Source of the DNA: CAYTLW01 sp964438735
GTDB lineage: Bacteria > Myxococcota_A > UBA9042
Length of the DNA: 51,621 bases
Reading direction: 5' to 3'
Assembly: GCA_964438735.1 (NCBI GenBank)
Contig: CAYTLW010000046.1
Coordinates: 1 to 51,621, forward strand
Below the pieces are notes generated by a model. That model saw only the letters and a list, made by a program, of their open reading frames with translations, ran no database searches and was not told the DNA's origin. The first letter of the stretch is position 1, and each line of letters begins with the position of its first letter. Shown in pieces: positions 42,935 through 50,930 of this stretch. The position numbers and the translations under genes are program-made.

Positions 42935-44115
42935 CCGACCCACGTCGAACCACCGGCACTGCGTTCACACGGGCGTGGCCGGTCCTCTATGTGGACGACG
43001 AACCGGGCAATCTACTGCCCTTCACGCTGCAGTTTCGCGACGAATTTGAAATCCTGACCGCGGACTCCGGCAGTTCGGCGCTCGAGGTCCTGGAGAGTTC
43101 ACCGGTCGCGGTACTGCTGACCGATCACAGGATGCCGGGCATGACCGGCGTCGACCTCTGCGAGCGCGTTCGAGACCGCTGGCCCGACGTGTTGCGCCTG
43201 CTGGTGACCGCCTACTCCGACCAGCAGATCGCCATCGATGCCATCAATCGCGGCGGCGTCCTGCGCTACATCACCAAGCCGTGGAAACCCGACGAGGTGC
43301 GCCAGATCCTGCGCGGTGCCATCGCCCGGGCGTCGCTGGAGCGCACCGTGCGCAAGTTGCGTACGGCGATCATGGACAAGGAGCGGCTGGTCGCCCTGAC
43401 CGCCGTGCGCGCCCGCCTGATTCAGGACCTGGCCCGTACGAACGTGTCGGTGGGTGCTTGCTGCGACAACCTCGAGGGACTCGAGGGCGATCTGCAGGCG
43501 ACCGTCGAGCCGGACGTCTTCGACACCTACCAGACCGAGGTCCATGACCTGCGGCGTTATGTGGACTACCTCGACGATCTGCATGACCGGGGCGAAGACG
43601 GGGTCGGCTACGCCAGACCGAAGCGCCAGGAACATCGCCTGGACCACCTGCTGGCCACCGTCGCGCGCCTCGCGCGCACCGATCTCGAACACCTCGACAG
43701 TCTCCTGGTGGAGTGCCCGGCAGACGCGACGGTATATGCCGACAGCACCGATGTCAGCCGCGTCCTGGTCAACCTCATCAGCAACTGTGCTCGGGCGGTA
43801 TCCGAGCAATCCGGCAGCGGCGCCAGGGTCGGCGTGCAGGTCCGCAGGGCGGGCGGCACGATCGACATCATGGTCTGGGATGAAGGGCCTCCCATTCCGG
43901 TCGAGATGCGCGATGTGCTCTTTGACCCCTACCACGGCATCCGCGCGTCGGGCACCGGGCGCGCAGGAGTCGAGTTGGTGGTCTGCAGGGAGCTCGCCCT
44001 GGCCAACGGCGGCACCATCGAGGTGGCCGCCGAGGTCGGCGCGGGGCGCAACGCGTTTCGACTGCTCCTGCCAGCGTGCCAGCCCACTTCCAGGCCCGTG
44101 CTGGTCGATAGCTGA
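42931..44115 (+). CDS. Receiver-pseudokinase, phospho-acceptor His lost
   Basis: A 394-residue paralogue of the preceding gene with a receiver domain at about 10-130 (LYVDDEPGN, LLTDHRMPG, YITKPWKPDE) and a kinase-like part from about 160. The H-box segment reads RARLIQDLARTNVSV, so Gln stands where His is expected. The ATPase part keeps an N-box (VLVNLISNCARA) and a partly degraded G1 box (VWDEGPPIP). It is likely a non-catalytic partner that regulates the neighbouring kinase. The start lies four bases inside the end of the first gene. The downstream gene starts with a one-base overlap. Confidence 0.85.
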   Translation: MTDPRRTTGTAFTRAWPVLYVDDEPGNLLPFTLQFRDEFEILTADSGSSALEVLESSPVAVLLTDHRMPGMTGVDLCERVRDRWPDVLRLLVTAYSDQQIAIDAINRGGVLRYITKPWKPDEVRQILRGAIARASLERTVRKLRTAIMDKERLVALTAVRARLIQDLARTNVSVGACCDNLEGLEGDLQATVEPDVFDTYQTEVHDLRRYVDYLDDLHDRGEDGVGYARPKRQEHRLDHLLATVARLARTDLEHLDSLLVECPADATVYADSTDVSRVLVNLISNCARAVSEQSGSGARVGVQVRRAGGTIDIMVWDEGPPIPVEMRDVLFDPYHGIRASGTGRAGVELVVCRELALANGGTIEVAAEVGAGRNAFRLLLPACQPTSRPVLVDS

Positions 44116-45779
44116 TGACGCGCCGCATCTCCCAGCGGTTGGATCCGATCGTCGATTGGGATCGCCTGCACGAGCTCGGCCCTTTGCCGTCCGGCTACGA
44201 GATTGACGGCGGTGAGTCGCCCATCCGCGCGAAGTTGCAGGGCAGCTCCGGCCTGTTTCGCGTGCACCGCCTGAGCCCGGAGATTCTGCACCTGGACTCC
44301 GGGAGATTTCGCGCGCCAGCCCTCGGCGCTCGACTCGAGGCCACCCTGGTTGCGGGCTACGGCGAACACGGCCCCTTCCCGGTGGTGGTGGAGGGGCGCG
44401 GTGGGCGTGGCGGACGATCCCTGCTGCGGCTTCGATTCGTTGAAGTCCGGCGCGAGTCCGGCCAGCGGATCATCAACCTGCTTCGTTGGATGCGCAGCCA
44501 TCGCCACGCCATCTCTTCCCAGCCGGTGGCAGCGGCCAGCGACCTGATCGACGACGAGCGGACCATATTCCGGGGCATTCGTTCGCTCTTCTGCCATCAT
44601 TCGGTCGGCCTGCTGCAGGCGGAAAGTGGAGTACCCTGGCCTGCGACCTGCCATACGTTTGCCGAGGGCGAGACGCTGCCCTTGCGCATGCGGGTCCCGT
44701 CGCCGCCGCTGGACCTGCCCTTGCGCGCCTCCATCGTCGGCTACAACTCCACCTTCACCTGGACCGTGAGCCAGGCCGAGCGAATCGGCGGCCTGCTGCA
44801 CACCGATGTGCCCAAACGCGTGCTCCGCAGTCGCCATCGCTGGCGTCGACGGGCAGTCTCGCCGCCAGGGCTGTCGGTGGCCTTTCGACATCCGCTCTGG
44901 CCGGAGGTTGATCTGTGTCGAACTCTGCGCGACCTGTCGACCCAGGGCGTGGGCTTCTGGACCTTCGCCGACGACGATTTGCTCTACCCCGGCCTCTACA
45001 TCCCCGAAGCCGAGATGATCTACCACGGCGAGGTGGTCTGCAGCGGTGAACTGCTGATCCGCCACATCAGCGAAATGCCACCGATGATGCACAGCGCGGC
45101 CGCCGACGACACCGTCGCGGGCGCCGCCTTCCGTCCGTCCGGCGCTGGCGACGATGCGCGCTGGCTGAATCTCGTCAATCGATTGCTCAACCCCAATACG
45201 CGCAGTGGCGCCACCTGGGCCGACTTCACCTGGGATGTGTACGAGGACTCCGGCTACTTCCACCTGTCGGGCAAGTCGCCGGATAAGTTTGCCTCGTTGC
45301 GGCGCACTTTCGAACGCGTCAGCCGAAGCATCGACGCGTCGCCATGGATCGGTTGTCAGGCCGTCTGGCCCTCCGAACGCGGTGTTGAGGCGACGTTCAC
45401 CTTCATCAAGGCCTATGTGAACTCCTGGATCGGCTTCCAGCTGGCCCGCAAGCCCGCCAGCGCTGCGCTGAGGGCGCCCTCGCGACAGATCCTGCGCGAG
45501 CTCTACCTTCGCGTCTTCGAGCACATGCAGCACGATCCGGAGCTGGAGTGGGTGGCCGGCTACCTGGACGCGAGTGTGCGCTGGAATCAGGCCGCTCAAT
45601 TCGCCTTCGCTCGCAGCCACGCCGCCTCTGGTCTGGCCTGCCTGATTCCTTTCGTGCTGATGGAGTGCGACTCGCGCTCGGCGGCCACGGCTGCCCAGGT
45701 CCTGCCCGACTTTCTCGAGCGGATTCACACGATGTTGGCCCCCAAGCGAGGAGAGGATGGCGAGCCCGCAAGCCGATGA
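44115..45779 (+). CDS. PilZ-like protein in signalling operon, unknown function
   Basis: A 554-residue protein that I do not recognise as a whole. The region around residues 255-340 looks like a PilZ fold: FRHPLWPEVDLCRTLRDLST followed by GVGFWTF and a strand-rich GLYIPEAEMIY. The usual PilZ c-di-GMP motif RxxxR is not clear, so nucleotide binding is uncertain. The first part (about 1-250) contains strands and basic helices. The last about 130 residues are helix-rich and have no clear family. It overlaps the stop of the previous gene by one base and the next gene by 23 bases, so it belongs to the same operon and may be the effector of its kinases. Confidence 0.6.
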   Translation: MTRRISQRLDPIVDWDRLHELGPLPSGYEIDGGESPIRAKLQGSSGLFRVHRLSPEILHLDSGRFRAPALGARLEATLVAGYGEHGPFPVVVEGRGGRGGRSLLRLRFVEVRRESGQRIINLLRWMRSHRHAISSQPVAAASDLIDDERTIFRGIRSLFCHHSVGLLQAESGVPWPATCHTFAEGETLPLRMRVPSPPLDLPLRASIVGYNSTFTWTVSQAERIGGLLHTDVPKRVLRSRHRWRRRAVSPPGLSVAFRHPLWPEVDLCRTLRDLSTQGVGFWTFADDDLLYPGLYIPEAEMIYHGEVVCSGELLIRHISEMPPMMHSAAADDTVAGAAFRPSGAGDDARWLNLVNRLLNPNTRSGATWADFTWDVYEDSGYFHLSGKSPDKFASLRRTFERVSRSIDASPWIGCQAVWPSERGVEATFTFIKAYVNSWIGFQLARKPASAALRAPSRQILRELYLRVFEHMQHDPELEWVAGYLDASVRWNQAAQFAFARSHAASGLACLIPFVLMECDSRSAATAAQVLPDFLERIHTMLAPKRGEDGEPASR

Positions 45780-48261
45780 CGCAGTGGTCAGCGCGCGCCC
45801 GGCTGAGCAGGTGAGCTGCCAGGCGCTGCAGGTCTTCTTCGAGTTCGTCGAGTCGCGCGGCATGGAGCGGTCCGTGCTGGATCACGGCCTCAAGTACCCA
45901 CCGGACTGGTTTGCAGGGCGCGGCAACTGGGTCGACTACGACACCCTGGTCACCATTGAAGAGCGAATCGCGGCGCTCTTTCCCGACGAACATGACCTCT
46001 TCTTCCAGGCCGGCTATAGCATCGGCCAGACCAGCGGTCTGGGCTTCCTGCGCACCATCTCGCGCACGCTGATCTCGCCTTTCCAGGTCTACCTGCGCCT
46101 GCCCGGCATGATGAAGCGCTTCATGTTCCGCTTCTTCAGCGTGCAATACGTGCGCACCTCGCGCAGCAGCGTGCGGGGCACCTACCAGTTCGACGCCGAC
46201 TGTCCGCCGACGACCGCCTTCCTGGACATGGCCCGCGGCGTGCTCTCCGGCCTGCCCTTGATGCTGGGCGCGCCGGCGGCGGAGGTGCGGGTCGACCGTC
46301 CGTCTGAGCTCGAGGTGGTCATCAATGTGCGCTTCGTTCGCTGGCTGGGACCGGTGGGTTATGTGCGCTCGCTGATCGATGGCGTGCGTCGCTGGCTGAC
46401 CTTGCGCCTGCAGGCGCCCGAGGAGGCGGCCGACGAGCTGGAGGAGACCAACCGACTGCTGCAGGAGAAGGTGGACGCGCTCCAGGCCGCCAAGTTGGAG
46501 CTGGACCAGCGCGTGACCGACCTGGCCGACCTGCGCGACAACCTGGCGCTTCGGGTGCGCGAGCGCACAGCGGAGTTGGAGATCGCCGGCAGCCGCCTCG
46601 AGGATACGGTGGTCCGCCTCGAGGAGGCGGATCGGGCGCGTAGCGACTTCTTCACCAACGTCAGTCACGAGTTCAAAACGCCGCTGACCCTCATCCTGGC
46701 CTCTGTGGACGAAATGGAGCAGATGGCCGACGAGGTGCCGTCTGCGCCGTGGGGCGTGCATCTTCCGACCATGCGTCGCAATGGCGTCGCCTTGCTGCGG
46801 CTGATCACCGAGATCCTCGACTCGTCGCGCCTGAGCGCCGGCGCCATGGACGTGAACCTGGTGCCATGTGACCTGGCGGCGGTCTTCACCGACGCGCTCG
46901 AACCCATGCAGGCCATGGCAGAGTTGCGCGGTATCCGCCTCCATCCCCTGCGAGCGGACGGGCCGATCGAGACCCACGCCGACGCCACCATGCTGGTTCG
47001 CGCCCTGCTGAACCTGGTGGTCAACGCCATCAAGTACTGCGACACCGGCGACGAGGTGCGGGTTCGCCTCAGCCAGGGCGACTCCGGTGTGCGCATCGAG
47101 GTCGTCGATACGGGGCCGGGCATCCCACAAGATCAGCAGGACGGCGTCTTCGAGCGCTTCCAGCGCTGTGTCGACGGTCGCGGCAGGGCGATCGAGGGCA
47201 GCGGCATCGGCCTGGCCATGGTGCGCGACATCGTGCTCTCTCACGGCGGCGCCATCGATCTGATCAGCCCACCCGGCGGCGGCTGCAACTTCCGCATTCA
47301 GCTGCCGCCGAACGCGTCCTCAGCGGACGCCGAAGCCGAATCTCCAATCGCACCCAAGGCCAACCCAGCGGCCACCGAGTTGCTCGAATCGGCCGTCGCC
47401 GCCATCTCCCCGGGGCAGCAGGCGGACCCTGCCACGCTCGCCGAAGCCCCGGCCTCGGATCGCGGCACCATCCTGGTGGTCGACGACAACGATGACATGC
47501 GCGCATTCCTCGCCCGGACCATCGGTCGACAACATCGGGTGCTGCTGGCCGCTGACGGCGCCCAGGGTCTCGAACTGGCCAACGCGGAGCTGCCGGACCT
47601 GGTGCTGTCGGACGTCATGATGCCGGTGATCGATGGCCTGGAGCTCTGCCGGCGATTGAAGGCCGAGGCGGCCACGCGCAACATCCCCGTCATCCTGATC
47701 ACCGCCCGGCACGGGCCCGAAGGCGCCGTAGAGGGCCTGGCGGCGGGCGCCGACGACTACGTACTCAAGCCGTTTTCACCCCAGGAATTGCGCGCCCGGA
47801 TCGCCACGCAGTTGCGCATCCGGCAGCTCACCGCGACCCTGATCCGCGCCGAAAAACAGGGCCTGTTGGGCATCATGTCGTCCGGCATCGCCCACGAGGT
47901 GCTCAACCCGGTCAACGCCGTGGTGAACTCGGCCCCGTTGGTCGGCCGATTCCTCGAGGCCTTGCCCGACGACACGCTGGCCGGCGGCCTGGATGCGCCC
48001 TCCTGTAGACAGCTCACCGCATCGGTCGAGGAGGCGGGTCGGCGCATCGAAATGTCGTGCGCGCCATCCTCACCTTCGGCCGCCGCGGCGCGGATGAGCT
48101 CTCCCTGCGCCAGGCCAGGCCATCGGAAGGCATCGAATCGCTGCTCTTCATCCTCGGCCATCGGCTGCGCATGGGCTACGAGGTGGTCCGCGAGTATCGC
48201 TGGGACGAGCCATTCGGCTGTTACCCCGACCTGCTCGATCAGGCGGTGGCCAACCTGCTGA
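45757..48261 (+). CDS. Hybrid histidine kinase, kinase-REC-kinase, frameshifted after residue about 764
   Basis: The 834-codon frame has a novel N-terminal sensor (about 1-200), a Glu/Leu-rich coiled coil (about 215-290), a canonical kinase with H-box FFTNVSHEFKTPL, N-box NLVVNAIKYC, G1 DTGPGIP and G2 GSGIGLAMV (about 295-520), a receiver at about 570-690 (ILVVDDNDDM, SDVMMPVIDGLE, LKPF), and the H-box of a second kinase, MSSGIAHEVLNPVNAV. It then loses homology near 48049 because of a one-base shift and ends in about 70 unrelated residues. The second kinase's ATPase domain continues in the -1 frame (48057-48608). The start overlaps the PilZ-like gene by 23 bases. Confidence 0.85.
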   Translation: MASPQADDAVVSARPAEQVSCQALQVFFEFVESRGMERSVLDHGLKYPPDWFAGRGNWVDYDTLVTIEERIAALFPDEHDLFFQAGYSIGQTSGLGFLRTISRTLISPFQVYLRLPGMMKRFMFRFFSVQYVRTSRSSVRGTYQFDADCPPTTAFLDMARGVLSGLPLMLGAPAAEVRVDRPSELEVVINVRFVRWLGPVGYVRSLIDGVRRWLTLRLQAPEEAADELEETNRLLQEKVDALQAAKLELDQRVTDLADLRDNLALRVRERTAELEIAGSRLEDTVVRLEEADRARSDFFTNVSHEFKTPLTLILASVDEMEQMADEVPSAPWGVHLPTMRRNGVALLRLITEILDSSRLSAGAMDVNLVPCDLAAVFTDALEPMQAMAELRGIRLHPLRADGPIETHADATMLVRALLNLVVNAIKYCDTGDEVRVRLSQGDSGVRIEVVDTGPGIPQDQQDGVFERFQRCVDGRGRAIEGSGIGLAMVRDIVLSHGGAIDLISPPGGGCNFRIQLPPNASSADAEAESPIAPKANPAATELLESAVAAISPGQQADPATLAEAPASDRGTILVVDDNDDMRAFLARTIGRQHRVLLAADGAQGLELANAELPDLVLSDVMMPVIDGLELCRRLKAEAATRNIPVILITARHGPEGAVEGLAAGADDYVLKPFSPQELRARIATQLRIRQLTATLIRAEKQGLLGIMSSGIAHEVLNPVNAVVNSAPLVGRFLEALPDDTLAGGLDAPSCRQLTASVEEAGRRIEMSCAPSSPSAAAARMSSPCARPGHRKASNRCSSSSAIGCAWATRWSASIAGTSHSAVTPTCSIRRWPTC

Positions 48262-48608
48262 TCAACGCCCTGGACGCCATGCCCGACGGCGGCACGGTCG
48301 ACATCGTCATCGATCGCGAAGGCGACGACGCGGTGATCACGGTGCGAGATCGCGGACCTGGCATACCGGCAGCGGAGCGGGAGCGCATCTTCACGCCATT
48401 CTTCACCACCAAGTCGCCCGGTGAAGGCACCGGTCTCGGCCTGGCCATCTCGCGCGAGATCGCCTCTCTGCACCGGGGCAGCCTGTCCCTGGACGCCACG
48501 GTCACCGAGGGCGCCGCATTCGAACTTCGGGTGCCCATCGTGCGCGCCAGTGGCGCGGGCCACGAGACCTCAGCGCCCGCCGCCCACTCCGTCGAGGCGA
48601 GGCCATGA
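48057..48608 (+). pseudogene. C-terminal ATPase part of the second kinase domain, out of frame
   Basis: This frame is the rest of the second kinase in the preceding gene. It continues VRAILTFGRRGADELSLRQ, then an N-box NLLINALDAMP, G1 RDRGPGIPAAER, FFTTKSPGEGTGLGL and a final strand region ending at 48608. The natural junction would read RRIE-N-VVRAIL, which is restored by adding one base at about 48050 (ATCGAAATG to ATCGA-A-AATG-like). No slippery heptamer is evident, so this is either a real recent mutation or a sequencing error. The GTG at 48057 could start a stand-alone ATPase protein, but it has no good ribosome site. The stop overlaps the next gene by ATGA. Confidence 0.8.
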
Positions 48609-50923
48609 ACGAGACCCGCAACCCCGATAGCGCGTCTCTCGCCGCCCGTTTGGCGGCGCTGGGGACGGCAGAACCTGAGCACACCTGCCTGCCTGTGCCC
48701 TTCGACCTGGGGCGCCCCGAAGCGCGTCTGGCCTTGGACGACCTGCTGGCCAGCGGCCAGGTGACGACGGTGCACGACAGCATCGGCGGTCAGCTGGAAG
48801 AACTGGCCCGTAGCCGAACGCCGGGAGTCGATCTTCAGGGCGAGGCGCTGGCCGAGGCCGTGGCCGAACTCCTGGACGGTCAGCCGATCGCTGAATACGG
48901 CACGTGGTTTCACCTGCCGTGGCAGAGGTGTCTGGTCCATGTGCTGCCGAAGCCGACCTTTCGTGAGCTCCGCAGCGACCGCAACCGGCACAAGATCACC
49001 GCCGTGGAGCAGGAGAAGCTGGCCCGATTGCGCATCGGCGTGGTTGGCCTCTCCGTGGGCCAGGCCATCGCTGTGTGCATGGCCCAGGAGGGGGTTGGTG
49101 GCACATTCAGGCTGGCCGATTTCGACCGCCTGGACCTGTCCAACCTCAATCGCCTGCGCGGCGGCATCGACGACATCGGCCGCCACAAGGTCTCCCTGGC
49201 GGCGCGTGCCATGGTCGGTCTGGATCCCTACCTGCAGATCGAACCCTGGTTCGATGGCCTGCAGCCGGATCGCCTGGACGCCTTCCTGCTCGGCAACGAA
49301 GGCGATGCACCACTGGATCTGCTGGTGGAAGAGTGCGACGACCTCGCGCTCAAGATTCGATTGCGAGAGCGTGCCCGCAGGCACGGCATTCCCGTGTTGA
49401 TGGCCACCAGCGAACGCGGACTGCTCGACCTGGAGAGATTCGACCTGGAGCCGGAGCGCTCCCCCTTCCATGGCCTGGTGGGGGGCCTCGATCTCGACGC
49501 GGTGGCCGCCGGTGACGAAGACGCCAAGATCGAATTCGCCATGCGAGCCCTCGGCCTGGCAGCGCTGAGCACCCGTGGTGCGGCGTCGCTGGTGGAGATG
49601 GGCGAGACCCTGAGCACCTGGCCGCAGTTGGCGTCGGCGGTCTCGCTCGGCGCCGCGGTGGCCACCGATGCGGCCCGCCGCGTGGCCCTGGGACAACTCC
49701 GCACATCTGGCCGCTTCGCCATCGATCTGGATCGGCTGATCACCGACGGGCAGGCTGATCTGGCCGAGCCAGCGGTCGATTCCGAACAGCGTTCGGACCC
49801 GGTTGATGACCCTGGCGTGACCTTGCCCTCACCCACTGAATTGAACGCGCTCGGCGCCATCGCCGGTAACCGGCCCACGGACGCCCTGGTGCGAGCCCTG
49901 GTCACGCACGCGGTGCAGGCACCTACAGGCGGCAATGCCCAGCCGTGGCGATTTACCTGGGATGGGCAGCGCCTTCGCTGTCAGGACGACCCGAACGTCG
50001 CGGTGCCGGCTATGGATCCGGATCGCAAGTCGGTTCAGATGGCCTTGGGGTCGGCGGTGGAGAACCTGGGGCTGGCCGCCGCAGCGGCTGGATTCGCGGT
50101 AGATGTGTCGCCAGTCGCGGAGCTGCGCGAGTGGGACTTGCAGCTGCGGCCAGCGCCCGTGGCCGTGCACCCGCTGCTGGCGCAACTGGCTGAGCGGGCG
50201 ACCAATCGCCGCAAGGGCGACAGCACACCGTTGGGAGACGAGGCCAGCACCAGCCTGGTCGCGGCCGCTGCAGAACGAGGGGTCAAGCTGCGCCTGGTCA
50301 CCGGCGCCAAGGCCCTGGCCGCTCTGGGCGAGGTCTTCGGCGCGGCAGATCGCGTGCGCTTCCTGTCGCCGGCGATGCTTGCCGAGATGAACGAGGAGTT
50401 GCGCTGGAGCGCCGACGAGGCCCAGCGCACGGGCGATGGGCTGGACGTGGCCACCTTGGAATTGGGTCGCGGCGAGCGCGCTGCCTTGCGCCTGCTCCTG
50501 CACGCCCCGGTCATGGCCGAACTCGGTCGCATGGGCCTGGGTCGGGCCTTGCAGAAGCCGTCGCGCGAAGCCACGCGCAGCGCCTCGGCCGTCGGCCAAC
50601 TCGAGGTGCCTGGCCACGACGACGCGGCGTGGTTTGCCGCCGGGCGAGCCCTGCAGCGGCTGTGGTTGCGGGCGAGCGCGCTGGGCTTGTGGCTGCATCC
50701 CATGGCCACGGTCGGCTTCCTCTTCCGGCTCGTGGACCAGCACGATGGCGCCGGCTTGGCGCCGCACGAGGTGGCGGAAGTGAAGCGGTTGCGGCCGCTC
50801 TACGAGCGCTGGCTGCCGGTGAACAGCGACACGCCGACGCTGGCGTTCCGGCTCTTCCGTGCGCCGCCGCCGGGCGCCAGGTCGCTGCGTCGCCCCGTCG
50901 ATCGGGTCCTGTCGCCGGGCTGA
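48605..50923 (+). CDS. Rv1355c-type E1-like / nitroreductase fusion
   Basis: A 772-residue fusion. The first part (about 110-330) is an E1-like ThiF adenylyltransferase: the nucleotide motif is VVGLSVGQAIA, followed by ADFDRLDLSNLNR, with the conserved Arg and a downstream GRHKV. The catalytic cysteine and zinc CxxC pairs of ThiF/MoeB were not found. The last part (about 425-740) is nitroreductase-like, with the FMN motif AVQAPTGGNAQPWRF. This layout is that of the Rv1355c family of actinobacteria, as I recall it. Its start overlaps the kinase by ATGA, tying it into the signalling operon. The substrate is unknown; it may activate and reduce a small acid or peptide, possibly as an output enzyme. 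Confidence 0.85.
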   Translation: MNETRNPDSASLAARLAALGTAEPEHTCLPVPFDLGRPEARLALDDLLASGQVTTVHDSIGGQLEELARSRTPGVDLQGEALAEAVAELLDGQPIAEYGTWFHLPWQRCLVHVLPKPTFRELRSDRNRHKITAVEQEKLARLRIGVVGLSVGQAIAVCMAQEGVGGTFRLADFDRLDLSNLNRLRGGIDDIGRHKVSLAARAMVGLDPYLQIEPWFDGLQPDRLDAFLLGNEGDAPLDLLVEECDDLALKIRLRERARRHGIPVLMATSERGLLDLERFDLEPERSPFHGLVGGLDLDAVAAGDEDAKIEFAMRALGLAALSTRGAASLVEMGETLSTWPQLASAVSLGAAVATDAARRVALGQLRTSGRFAIDLDRLITDGQADLAEPAVDSEQRSDPVDDPGVTLPSPTELNALGAIAGNRPTDALVRALVTHAVQAPTGGNAQPWRFTWDGQRLRCQDDPNVAVPAMDPDRKSVQMALGSAVENLGLAAAAAGFAVDVSPVAELREWDLQLRPAPVAVHPLLAQLAERATNRRKGDSTPLGDEASTSLVAAAAERGVKLRLVTGAKALAALGEVFGAADRVRFLSPAMLAEMNEELRWSADEAQRTGDGLDVATLELGRGERAALRLLLHAPVMAELGRMGLGRALQKPSREATRSASAVGQLEVPGHDDAAWFAAGRALQRLWLRASALGLWLHPMATVGFLFRLVDQHDGAGLAPHEVAEVKRLRPLYERWLPVNSDTPTLAFRLFRAPPPGARSLRRPVDRVLSPG

Positions 50924-50930
50924 GAAGACG

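Noticed and set aside
48040..48060. Programmed -1 frameshift between the two parts of the kinase
   Set aside because: No slippery heptamer of the X-XXY-YYZ type and no clear downstream structure were found; a mutation or a sequencing error is more likely.
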